Shown here: in pieces, positions 16,329 through 24,632 of the stretch | Layout of the letters: each line of letters starts with the position of its first letter | Numbering within the stretch: the first letter of the stretch is position 1 | Origin: Clostridia bacterium | GTDB taxonomy: Bacteria > Bacillota > Clostridia > Oscillospirales > Acutalibacteraceae | Length of the DNA stretch: 64,000 nucleotides | Assembly (NCBI GenBank): GCA_017432485.1 | Contig: JAFRJB010000038.1 | Coordinates: forward strand, 21,546 to 85,545 | Reading direction: 5' to 3' | Notes under the pieces: generated by a model | Told to the model about the DNA's origin: nothing | The model's input: only the letters and a program-made list of their open reading frames with translations | Databases searched by the model: none | Translations under genes and position numbers: made by a program

Positions 16329-17447
16329 ATGCAAAAAACAGCCTTAAAAAGTGAAGAGCGGGCAGTGCTGGAGTTGCGCTCCATTTATGACCAATTCGGA
16401 TATTCTCCTTACAAAATGAGTAAGTTTGAAGAATACGATTTATATGTGCGCAATAAGGACTTTTTAGTTTCCGATGCCGTCATTACTTTTACCGATACCA
16501 ACGGCAAACTTTTAGCGCTCAAGCCCGATGTGACACTTTCCATTATAAAGAATACGCAACTTTTACCGGGGCAGGTTAAAAAGCTTTACTACACCGAAAA
16601 TGTTTACCGCGTTTCGCAAAAAACGCAATCTTTTAAAGAGATTATGCAGGTAGGCTTAGAGTGCATCGGTGAAATTGATGAGTATTGTCTGTATGAAGTC
16701 TTAGTGCTCGCGGCAAAAAGCTTGCGCTCGATTTCCAAAAACAGCGTGCTCGATATTTCTCATATGGGTATTCTCGCCGCTATTATGGATAAAATGTCAC
16801 TTAGTAAAGCCCAAAGCGCCCGCGTTTTAGCCTGTATCAGCGCCAAAAATGTGCACGAATTGGAGCAAGAGCTTGCCGAAGTGGAAGCCGATGAAGCCGA
16901 TAAAGCGCTGTTATTGGAACTTGCCGGGATTTACGGAAAGGCAAATGCCGTGCTGCCGCGCTTGGAAAAGGTTCTTAGCGGCACGGTTGCCTGGGATGCC
17001 TTTTCTCAGCTCAAAACTGTTTTGGCGGCATTTGAGGGCAGCGAGCTGAATAAAATGATTCACATTGATTTTTCCGTTATTAATGATTTAAAATACTATA
17101 ACGGTGTTATCTTTAAAGGTTTTGTAGAGGGAATTCCCGCATCTATCCTTTCCGGCGGTCAGTATGATAAACTGATGCGCAAAATGAAGCGCTCTTCCGG
17201 TGCGGTCGGCTTTGCGGTCTATTTGGATATGCTGGAGCGCTTTGATACCGACAGCAAGGCGTATGATGTAAACACTGTTATTCTTTATGATAGCAAAAGT
17301 TCCCTGCAAACCATAAAAGAAACGGTGGCGCACTATGCAGTGGAAGGTACAGTGTTGACACTCAAAACCGCCGACAAAAAGCTGCATTATAGAAGATTGG
17401 TTGAAATTCGAGCAAATGAGGTGAAAGTCGTTGAAGAAAATGCTTAA
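16329..17447 (+). CDS. hisZ: ATP phosphoribosyltransferase regulatory subunit HisZ
   Basis: HisZ, with 372 residues, is a catalytically inactive relative of histidyl-tRNA synthetase that partners the short form of HisG. It has class II synthetase-like blocks (YSPYKMSKFEEYDLY; LKPDVTLSIIKN; YYTENVYRVSQ for motif 2; GGQYDKLMRKM for motif 3). The presence of HisZ fits the 210-residue short HisG encoded directly downstream. Its last 17 bases overlap the hisG start region, so the two subunits are translationally coupled. Confidence 0.93.
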   Translation: MQKTALKSEERAVLELRSIYDQFGYSPYKMSKFEEYDLYVRNKDFLVSDAVITFTDTNGKLLALKPDVTLSIIKNTQLLPGQVKKLYYTENVYRVSQKTQSFKEIMQVGLECIGEIDEYCLYEVLVLAAKSLRSISKNSVLDISHMGILAAIMDKMSLSKAQSARVLACISAKNVHELEQELAEVEADEADKALLLELAGIYGKANAVLPRLEKVLSGTVAWDAFSQLKTVLAAFEGSELNKMIHIDFSVINDLKYYNGVIFKGFVEGIPASILSGGQYDKLMRKMKRSSGAVGFAVYLDMLERFDTDSKAYDVNTVILYDSKSSLQTIKETVAHYAVEGTVLTLKTADKKLHYRRLVEIRANEVKVVEENA

Positions 17448-18063
17448 TATTGCCTTGCCCAAGGGCAGATTGGGCGAAAAGGCTTACCGCCTGTTTGAAA
17501 ACGCCGGCTTTGCGTGCCCCGAAATCTATGAGAATAATCGCAAACTGATTTTTGAAAATGAGGAAAGCGCGGTGTGCTACTTCTGGGCTAAACCGAGTGA
17601 TGTGGCTATCTATGTCGAGCGCGGTGCTGCCGATATCGGTGTGACCGGTAAAGATATTTTGCTCGAATATGAGCCGGATGTCTACGAACTGCTCGATTTA
17701 AAGATGGGCAAGTGCAAAATGGCAATGGCGGCAAAGGCGGATTTTCGCGATAAGCCGACCAAAACCCTGCGCGTGGCAACCAAATTCAGCCATATCGCAA
17801 GTGAGTATTTTGCGGCAAAAGGGCGCGATATTGATATTATTCACCTTAACGGTTCCATTGAAATTGCACCGGTGATTGATTTGTCGGATGTGATTGTGGA
17901 TATTGTTGAGACCGGCACCACACTCAAAGAAAACAATTTAGTTGTGTTTGAAGATATTGTGGATATTTCCGCGCGCGTGATTGCCAATAAATCCAGTTTC
18001 AAATTTAAAAACAAGCAAATTGAAAAACTCATTTCTCAATTATCAAAGCAGTTAGAGGAGTAA
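17431..18063 (+). CDS. hisG: ATP phosphoribosyltransferase catalytic subunit, short form
   Basis: HisG carries out the first step of histidine synthesis, joining ATP and PRPP. The 210-residue length is the short form that lacks the C-terminal regulatory domain and needs HisZ. Diagnostic blocks are IALPKGRLGEKAY at the N-terminus, GAADIGVTGKDIL, and the PRPP loop IVETGTTLKENNL. I use the TTG at 17431 because GAGGTG lies 7 bases upstream; the ATG at 17440 would be 16 bases from it and is the alternative. It overlaps hisZ by 17 bases; the hisD ATG starts one base after its stop. Confidence 0.93.
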   Translation: MKKMLNIALPKGRLGEKAYRLFENAGFACPEIYENNRKLIFENEESAVCYFWAKPSDVAIYVERGAADIGVTGKDILLEYEPDVYELLDLKMGKCKMAMAAKADFRDKPTKTLRVATKFSHIASEYFAAKGRDIDIIHLNGSIEIAPVIDLSDVIVDIVETGTTLKENNLVVFEDIVDISARVIANKSSFKFKNKQIEKLISQLSKQLEE

Positions 18064-18064
18064 G

Positions 18065-19348
18065 ATGATTAAGATTTTAAAATACGAAGAAGTTCCCCAC
18101 GAAGAAATTTTTGCGCGCGTGCAGCCGCAGGCGGATGTAGAGGGCATTGTCAGCTCCATTATCGCCGAAGTGCGTGCGCGCGGTGATGCGGCACTTTTCG
18201 AGTACTGTGCAAAATTTGATAAAGCCAATCTCGACAGCCTGCTGGTAAGCGAAGCGGAAATAGAAGCGGCGATAGCAGCAGTTGAACCCGAATTTTTGCG
18301 CATCCTTACCGAAGCGAAAGAAAACATCACTGCTTTTCACGAGAAGCAGGTCAGAAGCGGCTTTGAAATCCGTAAAGACAACGGTGTTATTATGGGGCAG
18401 AAGATTACGCCTGTTGATAAAGCCGGTTTATATGTGCCCGGCGGTACCGCGGCATATCCCTCTACGGTTCTGATGGATGCCATTCCCGCCAAAATAGCCG
18501 GCTGCGGTGAAATAGTGATGGTAACTCCTCCCGCGGCAGACGGTTCTGTCAACAGTGCGATTTTAGCGGCGGCGCATATTGCGGGTGTCGATAAAATCTT
18601 TAAAGTCGGCGGGGCGCAGGCAATCGCCGCGCTCGCTTACGGTACCGAGAGTATCCCGAAGGTCGATAAGATTGTGGGGCCCGGTAACGCCTTTGTTGCC
18701 GAAGCCAAGAAACAGGTATTCGGTGCGGTTTCGATTGATATGATTGCGGGACCGAGCGAAATCCTTATTGTGGCAGATAGTAAGAGCAACCCGCGCTATG
18801 TGGCGGCTGATTTGCTTTCGCAAGCCGAGCACGATGTGCTTGCCAGTGCCGTGCTGCTGACCGATTCGAATGACTTGGCGCTTGCCGTACAAGCCCAGTT
18901 GGAAGCACAAATCCCGCTTCTTGAAAGAGAAGAAATAGCCGGAAAATCGATCGATGCCAACGGTAAAATCATTGTCGCAAAGGATTTACAGACAGTCATT
19001 GCCATTGCCAATGAAATTGCGCCGGAGCATTTGGAACTGTGTGTCGATAATCCCTTTGATTACCTTGCTTCCATTCGCCATGCAGGCTCAATCTTTATGG
19101 GCAGAAACTGCCCGGAAGCACTGGGGGATTACCTCGCAGGTCCCAACCATACTTTGCCGACAAGCGGTACGGCCAAATTCTCAAGCCCGCTTTCGGTTGA
19201 TGATTTTATTAAGAAAACCCAATACACCTATTTTCCGGCACCTGCTTTAGCCGAGGTCGCGGAAGATGTGGCATTTTTTGCAAAGAAAGAAGGGCTGACA
19301 GCGCATGCAAAAAGCGCAGTTGTCCGCTTGGAAGAGAATGATGAGTAA
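18065..19348 (+). CDS. hisD: Histidinol dehydrogenase
   Basis: The 427-residue protein catalyses the last two oxidations from L-histidinol to L-histidine with NAD and a zinc ion. Recognisable blocks are the [14 protein letters not shown] loop, [38 protein letters not shown], the [14 protein letters not shown] segment, and [10 protein letters not shown] with the catalytic Glu-His pair. The [18 protein letters not shown] block near the C-terminus is also typical. Length is normal for bacteria. The 3' end overlaps the start of hisC by 8 bases when the ATG at 19341 is used. Confidence 0.97.
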   Translation: MIKILKYEEVPHEEIFARVQPQADVEGIVSSIIAEVRARGDAALFEYCAKFDKANLDSLLVSEAEIEAAIAAVEPEFLRILTEAKENITAFHEKQVRSGFEIRKDNGVIMGQKITPVDKAGLYVPGGTAAYPSTVLMDAIPAKIAGCGEIVMVTPPAADGSVNSAILAAAHIAGVDKIFKVGGAQAIAALAYGTESIPKVDKIVGPGNAFVAEAKKQVFGAVSIDMIAGPSEILIVADSKSNPRYVAADLLSQAEHDVLASAVLLTDSNDLALAVQAQLEAQIPLLEREEIAGKSIDANGKIIVAKDLQTVIAIANEIAPEHLELCVDNPFDYLASIRHAGSIFMGRNCPEALGDYLAGPNHTLPTSGTAKFSSPLSVDDFIKKTQYTYFPAPALAEVAEDVAFFAKKEGLTAHAKSAVVRLEENDE

Positions 19349-20408
19349 GTTTTTTTCACCGAAATTTCGGGCACTGACACCCTATACACCGGGTGAGCAG
19401 CCGAAAGACGGGCAGTATGTTAAACTCAATACGAACGAATCACCCTTTGCGCCTTCCCAAAAAGCGCAGGCGGCGGCAGGAGAGGCCTTGGCTACCTTGC
19501 AGCTGTACCCCGACCCGGAGTGTCGGGCACTGCGCGAAAAGATGGCAGGCATTTTGGGTGTGAAACCGGAGCAAATTATTTTCACCAATGGCTCGGATGA
19601 AGTATTAAACTTTGCTTTTATGGCGTTTTGCGACAGTGATACACCGGCGGCATTTGCCGATATTACCTATGGTTTTTACCCGGTGTTTGCTCAGCTTAAC
19701 AGTGTGCCTTATACCACCATACCGCTCGCGGAGGATTTTTCGATTGATGTTGAGGATTACATCGGTTTACAGAAAACCATCTTTATTGCCAACCCCAATG
19801 CACCGACCGGAAAAGTGCTTGATTTAGCGAAAATTGAGCAGATTGCCGCCGCAAACCCCGACAATGTGGTGGTCATTGATGAAGCTTATATTGACTTTGG
19901 CGGCAAAAGTGCGGTTGGTTTAATCGAAAAATATAAGAATCTGCTTGTCACAGGCACTTTTTCCAAATCACGCTCGGCAGCCGGCGCAAGGCTCGGCTTC
20001 GGTGTGGCGGATGAAGCGCTTATAGCCGATTTGAATACCATTCGCTATTCTACGAACCCCTACAATGTTAACGCGCTTACAATGGCGCTGGGGCTCGGTA
20101 TTTTAGAGGATGAAAGCTACACCAAAGAAAACTGTGCCGCAATTATTAAAAACAGATCCTATACAACAGAGCGCTTGCGCGCGCTGGGTTTTGAGGTCAT
20201 CGAGTCGGCGGCAAACTTTGTGTTTGCCAAAACCGATGCGATTGGCGGTAAAGCGCTGTATGAGAGATTAAAAGCGAAAAACATTTTAGTCAGGCATTTT
20301 GAAAAAGAAAGAATTCGGGAGTATAACCGCATTACCATCGGCACGATGGAACAAATGCAGCAGCTCCTGCAGGCGATAGAAGAAATTTTAGCGGAGGTAA
20401 CGTTATGA
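19341..20408 (+). CDS. hisC: Histidinol-phosphate aminotransferase
   Basis: HisC is a PLP-dependent fold-type I aminotransferase that makes histidinol phosphate from imidazole-acetol phosphate and glutamate. Motifs: KLNTNESPFAPS, YPDPECRALREKM, TNGSDEVLNF, NPNAPTGKVL, VVIDEAYIDFGG and the PLP lysine in TGTFSKSRSAAGARLGFG. The frame is open from an ATG at 19305, but GGAAGAG at 19330-19336 and homology both favour the start at 19341 ([15 protein letters not shown]), giving 355 residues, the family norm. Its end overlaps hisB by 4 bases. Confidence 0.94.
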   Translation: MSKFFSPKFRALTPYTPGEQPKDGQYVKLNTNESPFAPSQKAQAAAGEALATLQLYPDPECRALREKMAGILGVKPEQIIFTNGSDEVLNFAFMAFCDSDTPAAFADITYGFYPVFAQLNSVPYTTIPLAEDFSIDVEDYIGLQKTIFIANPNAPTGKVLDLAKIEQIAAANPDNVVVIDEAYIDFGGKSAVGLIEKYKNLLVTGTFSKSRSAAGARLGFGVADEALIADLNTIRYSTNPYNVNALTMALGLGILEDESYTKENCAAIIKNRSYTTERLRALGFEVIESAANFVFAKTDAIGGKALYERLKAKNILVRHFEKERIREYNRITIGTMEQMQQLLQAIEEILAEVTL

Positions 20409-20992
20409 GAAGCGCACAAATGACCAGAAACACGGCGGAAACGCATATCACCCTTGCTCTGGATTTAGACGGCAGTGGAAACAGTGAAATTGACACCGGC
20501 TGCGGCTTTTTAGACCACATGCTCACGCTTTTTGCCAAGCACGCTTGTATCGATTTAAGCGTGAAGTGCATCGGCGATACAAAGGTCGATTATCACCACA
20601 CCACTGAGGATATCGGCATTGTGCTCGGGCAGGCGGTAACCCAAGCGCTCGGTGAGAAAAAGGGCATCTGCCGCTACGGTTATATGATACTGCCGATGGA
20701 TGAAAGTTTGATTTTGGCTTCTTTAGATTTATCGGGTAGAAGTTATCTCAATTTCGATGTAACTATTCCCGCTTATAAAGTAGGGGATTTTGATACAGAG
20801 CTTGTTGAAGAGTTTTGGCTGGCGTTTTGCCGCAGTGCCGCGTGCACACTTCACATCAAGCAGTTGGAAGGCAAAAACACGCATCACATCATTGAAGCGA
20901 CCTTTAAAGCGGTAGCGCGTGCTTTCGCGCAGGCGGTTGCCATTGATGCCGCACAGCCGGATATGGTTCCGTCAACTAAAGGAGTGCTCTAA
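20405..20992 (+). CDS. hisB: Imidazoleglycerol-phosphate dehydratase
   Basis: This 195-residue enzyme is the stand-alone dehydratase, without the phosphatase domain fused in enteric bacteria; that activity is supplied by the PHP phosphatase at the end of the operon. The manganese-binding motifs are plain: GFLDHMLTLFAKH, the DYHHTTEDIGI block, and EGKNTHHIIEATFKA near the C-terminus. It converts imidazoleglycerol phosphate to imidazole-acetol phosphate, the HisC substrate. The gene is tightly packed: 4-base overlap with hisC and one-base overlap with hisH. Confidence 0.97.
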   Translation: MRSAQMTRNTAETHITLALDLDGSGNSEIDTGCGFLDHMLTLFAKHACIDLSVKCIGDTKVDYHHTTEDIGIVLGQAVTQALGEKKGICRYGYMILPMDESLILASLDLSGRSYLNFDVTIPAYKVGDFDTELVEEFWLAFCRSAACTLHIKQLEGKNTHHIIEATFKAVARAFAQAVAIDAAQPDMVPSTKGVL

Positions 20993-21615
20993 TGATAGCG
21001 ATTGTGGATTACGGTGTCGGCAACCTGTTTTCGCTCAAGTCTTCTTTTGCGGCGATTGGCGCCGAAGCGGTCGTTACGGGCGAAAAGGAAGTGATTGCCG
21101 CAGCCGATAAGGTGATTTTACCCGGTGTCGGTGCGTTTGAAGATGCTGCCAAAAAACTGCGCGAAAGCGGTTTAGCTGCGCTCTTGACGGAGCTTGCGCA
21201 AAAGGGCAAGCCTATCATGGGCATTTGCCTCGGGATGCAGCTGTTATTTGAAGAAAGCTTCGAGTTTGGCGCGCATCGCGGTTTGGGCTTACTCAAAGGC
21301 TCTGTCAAACCCATTGCCGATGTCATACCTGCTGACTTGAAAACCCCGCATATCGGCTGGAATGCGCTCACATTTACCAAAGCGGATTGTCCTCTGTTTG
21401 CGTATATTCACGAGGGCGATTACGTTTACTTTGTGCATTCATATTACGCCTGTGATTGTCAAGCCGATACCGTGGCAACAGCCGAATACGGCGCACCGCT
21501 GACCGCGGCAGTGCAAAAAGGCAATGTTTGCGGCTGCCAGTTTCACCCGGAAAAGAGCGGGGAAGTCGGCTTGAAAATTTTACGCGCCTTTTGCGAGTGG
21601 GAGGGAAATGTATGA
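20992..21615 (+). CDS. hisH: Imidazole glycerol phosphate synthase, glutaminase subunit
   Basis: The 207-residue class I glutamine amidotransferase supplies ammonia to HisF. The nucleophile elbow is GICLGMQLLFEES, with the catalytic Cys at about residue 80, and the His-Glu pair is in CQFHPEKSG. The N-terminus IAIVDYGVGNLFSLKSSF and the HIGWNAL block are typical of HisH. The hisH stop overlaps the hisA start (TATGA arrangement), and hisF is the next-but-one gene. Confidence 0.96.
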   Translation: MIAIVDYGVGNLFSLKSSFAAIGAEAVVTGEKEVIAAADKVILPGVGAFEDAAKKLRESGLAALLTELAQKGKPIMGICLGMQLLFEESFEFGAHRGLGLLKGSVKPIADVIPADLKTPHIGWNALTFTKADCPLFAYIHEGDYVYFVHSYYACDCQADTVATAEYGAPLTAAVQKGNVCGCQFHPEKSGEVGLKILRAFCEWEGNV

Positions 21616-22331
21616 TTGTTTTTCCCGCAATAGACATCATCGCCGGTAAGGCTGTCAGGCTATTTCAGGGCGACTATAACGCTATGACGGTCTATAATGA
21701 CAACCCTGTATCGGTTGCGCTTGATTTTCGCGCTGCAGGCGCTACAGCCATTCACCTTGTGGATTTGGAAGGCGCCAAGAGCGGCGGCACACCGAATTTT
21801 GAAACGGTTGCTGCCATCAAGAAGCAATCCGGTCTGTTTTGTGAAATCGGCGGCGGTATTCGCAGTATGGATGTTGTGAAGCGCTATCTTGATGCCGGTA
21901 TCGACCGTGTCATTCTCGGCACAGCCGCTTTAAACGATGAAGCGTTTTTAAAAGAAGCGATTGCAGCATACGGTGAGAAAATTACGGTCGGCGTAGATAT
22001 GAAAGGCGGCTTTGTCGCTGTCAAAGGCTGGACTGAAGTCAGCGATATGCCGGCAGATGAATTTTGCAAAAAGATGCAGGCGCTGGGTGTGAAGCATCTT
22101 ATTTGCACCGATATTTCTAAAGACGGTGCCATGCAGGGCACCAATCGGGCGCTATATAAGTCTTTGAGCCAAACGCTTGCGTTAGATATCACCGCTTCCG
22201 GCGGTGTGAGTACGCTTGAAGATATTCGCGAGCTTGCCGCTATGAACCTTTACGGTGCGATTATCGGCAAAGCCTATTATACCGGCGCAATTAATTTGGA
22301 GCAGGCAATAGAGGTGGCACATGGTAACTAA
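21612..22331 (+). CDS. hisA: ProFAR isomerase HisA
   Basis: The 239-residue TIM barrel opens the ribose ring of ProFAR (an Amadori rearrangement). It starts MIVFPAIDIIAGKAVRL, with the catalytic Asp in PAIDI, and carries the second phosphate-binding half in CTDISKDGAMQGTN followed by ASGGVSTLEDI. The open frame extends upstream to 21456, but that part runs antisense-like inside hisH and has no homology; GAGGG at 21601-21605 and the 4-base overlap with hisH fix the start at 21612. It overlaps hisF by 11 bases. Confidence 0.95.
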   Translation: MIVFPAIDIIAGKAVRLFQGDYNAMTVYNDNPVSVALDFRAAGATAIHLVDLEGAKSGGTPNFETVAAIKKQSGLFCEIGGGIRSMDVVKRYLDAGIDRVILGTAALNDEAFLKEAIAAYGEKITVGVDMKGGFVAVKGWTEVSDMPADEFCKKMQALGVKHLICTDISKDGAMQGTNRALYKSLSQTLALDITASGGVSTLEDIRELAAMNLYGAIIGKAYYTGAINLEQAIEVAHGN

Positions 22332-23079
22332 ACGCATTATACCTTGTCTGGATGTGAAAGACGGCAGGGTAGTTAAAGGAGTCAATTTTAAAGGGTTAAG
22401 CGATGTGTCATCGCCGGTAGAGCTTGCCAAGTATTACAGCAGCTGCGGGGCGGATGAACTTGTTTTCTACGACATCACCGCTTCGGCAGAGGGCAGAAAA
22501 CTTTTTACGGATATTTTAACCCAAACGGCCGCGCAGGTTTTTATCCCGCTGACAGTCGGCGGCGGGATTAACAGCACGGCAGATTTTGAGCGCGTGCTCG
22601 CCTGCGGGGCGGATAAAGTCAGTGTCAATTCCGGTGCGATTAAAAACCCGAACCTTATTTATGAGGCAGCGAAGCTTTACGGCAGCCAATGCGTGGTGCT
22701 CTCGGCAGACATTAAGCGTGTCGGCGAGCAGTGGCAGGTGTTTGCCAAAGGCGGCAGGGAAAACACCGGTATGGAAGCGATTGAATGGATTAAGCGCTGC
22801 ACCGATTTGGGTGCGGGTGAAATTGTGGTCAATTCCATTGATACGGACGGTGTTAAAGACGGCTTTGATTTACCCTTGCTCTCGGCAGTGTGTGATGCGG
22901 TGACAATCCCTGTCATTGCCTCCGGCGGCGCAGGCTGCATAGAAGACTTTATCACACTCTTTCAAACCTTGCCGAAGGTCGATGCCGGGCTTGCCGCTTC
23001 GATTTTCCACTTTGGTGAGGTTGCCATATCCGATTTAAAAACAACAATGCAACAGGCAGGCATTCCTGCCAGAATATAG
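22321..23079 (+). CDS. hisF: Imidazole glycerol phosphate synthase, cyclase subunit
   Basis: The 252-residue TIM barrel takes ammonia from HisH and forms imidazole glycerol phosphate plus AICAR. Key blocks: RIIPCLDVKDGRVVKGVNF with the catalytic Asp, DELVFYDITAS, IPLTVGGGINS, DKVSVNSGAI, and VVNSIDTDGVKDGFD with the second catalytic Asp, then IPVIASGGAG. The GTG/ATG region overlaps the end of hisA, as is usual in compact his operons. Confidence 0.97.
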   Translation: MVTKRIIPCLDVKDGRVVKGVNFKGLSDVSSPVELAKYYSSCGADELVFYDITASAEGRKLFTDILTQTAAQVFIPLTVGGGINSTADFERVLACGADKVSVNSGAIKNPNLIYEAAKLYGSQCVVLSADIKRVGEQWQVFAKGGRENTGMEAIEWIKRCTDLGAGEIVVNSIDTDGVKDGFDLPLLSAVCDAVTIPVIASGGAGCIEDFITLFQTLPKVDAGLAASIFHFGEVAISDLKTTMQQAGIPARI

Positions 23080-23086
23080 GTGAAAT

Positions 23087-23746
23087 ATGTTACAGATTAA
23101 TGAATTGATATTTGACAAAAACGGCTTAATTCCCGCTATCGTGATTAACGCCGCAACCAAAAAAGTGCTTATGCTCGCATATATGAACGCCGAGAGCCTT
23201 AAAATCTCCATGGAAAAGGAATTAACCTGCTTCTGGAGCCGTTCGCGGCAGGAACTGTGGCTCAAAGGGGAAACAAGCGGTAATTACCAGCACATTGTCT
23301 CTATCAAAACGGATTGCGACAGAGATACACTTTTAATCAGTGTGGTGCCCGATGGTCCTGCTTGCCACTTCGGTACCGAAAGCTGTTTTGAAGCGGATGT
23401 GTTTGAAAGCGATAACCGCGGCGAATTTTCGTATCAAGCGCTGTTTGAACTCATTGAAGGCAGGAAATCCAACCCGAAAGAAGGCTCTTATACCACCTAT
23501 CTTTTTGATAAAGGGCTCGATAAAATTCTCAAAAAAGTGGGCGAGGAGAGCACAGAGGTGATTATCGCCGCAAAAGCCGAAGATAAAAAGGAAACGATTT
23601 ATGAAATCGCTGACTTGGCGTATCACGTAATGGTCTTAATGATTGAGGCGGGCATTTCTTTAGATGATATTACCAAAGAGTTGGCTTCGCGCCATGTCAT
23701 TGACCACAAGGTAAAGCAGGAGAAAATGACAAGTGATGAAGACTAA
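23087..23746 (+). CDS. hisIE: Bifunctional phosphoribosyl-AMP cyclohydrolase / phosphoribosyl-ATP pyrophosphatase
   Basis: The 219-residue protein joins two enzymes. Residues 1 to about 115 are His[36 protein letters not shown], and DCDRDTLL, with the zinc-binding cysteine in GPACHFG. The remainder is HisE, an all-alpha MazG-like pyrophosphohydrolase ([31 protein letters not shown]). Together they hydrolyse PR-ATP to PR-AMP and open the adenine ring. It lies 7 bases after hisF and overlaps the phosphatase gene by 14 bases. Confidence 0.96.
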   Translation: MLQINELIFDKNGLIPAIVINAATKKVLMLAYMNAESLKISMEKELTCFWSRSRQELWLKGETSGNYQHIVSIKTDCDRDTLLISVVPDGPACHFGTESCFEADVFESDNRGEFSYQALFELIEGRKSNPKEGSYTTYLFDKGLDKILKKVGEESTEVIIAAKAEDKKETIYEIADLAYHVMVLMIEAGISLDDITKELASRHVIDHKVKQEKMTSDED

Positions 23747-24518
23747 TTATCACACCCACACCATTTTTTCGGATGGCAGCAATACCCCCGAAGAAATCGT
23801 GAAACAGGCGATTGCTCTTAAAATGGACTGCATCGGCTTTTCCGACCACGCCTATACGGCGTTTGATGAAAGCTACTGTATTTCAAAAGATAAGGTGCAG
23901 GTATATATTGATTGTATTAGCGCTCTAAAAGCAAAATATAAGGGGCAAATCGAAATATTGTGCGGCGTGGAGCAGGAATATTATTCCGAGTACCCGACAG
24001 AGGCTTTCGATTATGTTATCGGCAGTGTACACTACCTGAAAATCGGAGCGCTGTATGTGCCGGTGGATGAAGACGCGGCGCTGCTTCAGAAAACGGTGCA
24101 GGAGCACTTTGGCGGCGATGCGCCGGCAATGGCAGAGTGTTATTTTGAAACGGTGAGCGATGTGGTGCAAAAAACACATTGCGACATCATCGGGCACTTT
24201 GATTTGGTCAGCCTTTTTAACCAAAACAATTTCCTGTTTGATGAAAGTGACAGCCGCTATATAGCGGCATGGAAAAAGGCGGCAGATGCGCTGCTTGCCA
24301 CTCAAAAGCCCTTTGAAATCAATACCAGGGCGTATTACAGAGGCAAACGCGATGTGCCGTACCCGGCGCCGGCGATAGCCGATTACATTGCTTCAAAGGG
24401 CGGCAGTTTTGTGCTATCGAGCGATGCGCACTGCACCGATGAATTGTTAAATCGCTTCGAAGAGATGGAAGCACTTGCAAGACAGAAGCATTACCGCTTA
24501 GTGAGTAGAATAAAATAG
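23733..24518 (+). CDS. Histidinol phosphatase, PHP family
   Basis: This 261-residue PHP-domain metalloenzyme dephosphorylates histidinol phosphate, the step HisB does in enteric bacteria. Metal ligands are seen in [40 protein letters not shown] and SSDAH. The gene closes the his operon, which completes all steps from PRPP to histidine. The frame starts GTG at 23733 with AGGAG 10 bases upstream; ATG at 23736 is an equally good alternative and changes the protein by one residue. It corresponds to hisJ/hisK of other Firmicutes; I leave the symbol open because the names are used inconsistently. Confidence 0.93.
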   Translation: MMKTNYHTHTIFSDGSNTPEEIVKQAIALKMDCIGFSDHAYTAFDESYCISKDKVQVYIDCISALKAKYKGQIEILCGVEQEYYSEYPTEAFDYVIGSVHYLKIGALYVPVDEDAALLQKTVQEHFGGDAPAMAECYFETVSDVVQKTHCDIIGHFDLVSLFNQNNFLFDESDSRYIAAWKKAADALLATQKPFEINTRAYYRGKRDVPYPAPAIADYIASKGGSFVLSSDAHCTDELLNRFEEMEALARQKHYRLVSRIK

Positions 24519-24533
24519 ATTTTTGAAATGATG

Positions 24534-24563
24534 AAACAGGCTGTTATATAACAGCCTGTTTTT
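24534..24563 (+). terminator. Terminator of the histidine operon
   Basis: A 12-bp stem (AAACAGGCTGTT / AACAGCCTGTTT) with a 4-base loop and T-run, 16 bases after the phosphatase stop. Confidence 0.88.
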
Positions 24564-24592
24564 AATGGCTAAGCGCCGAAAAGGCAAAAGGA

Positions 24593-24620
24593 AAAACCCA
24601 CCGAGTAATCGGTGGGTTTT
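24593..24620 (-). terminator. Terminator of the phosphoesterase gene (minus strand)
   Basis: A 12-bp stem (AAAACCCACCGA / TCGGTGGGTTTT) with a 4-base loop; on the minus strand it ends in TTTTT, 12 bases after the stop codon of the large gene. Confidence 0.87.
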
Positions 24621-24632
24621 GTTCGTTTGCAG

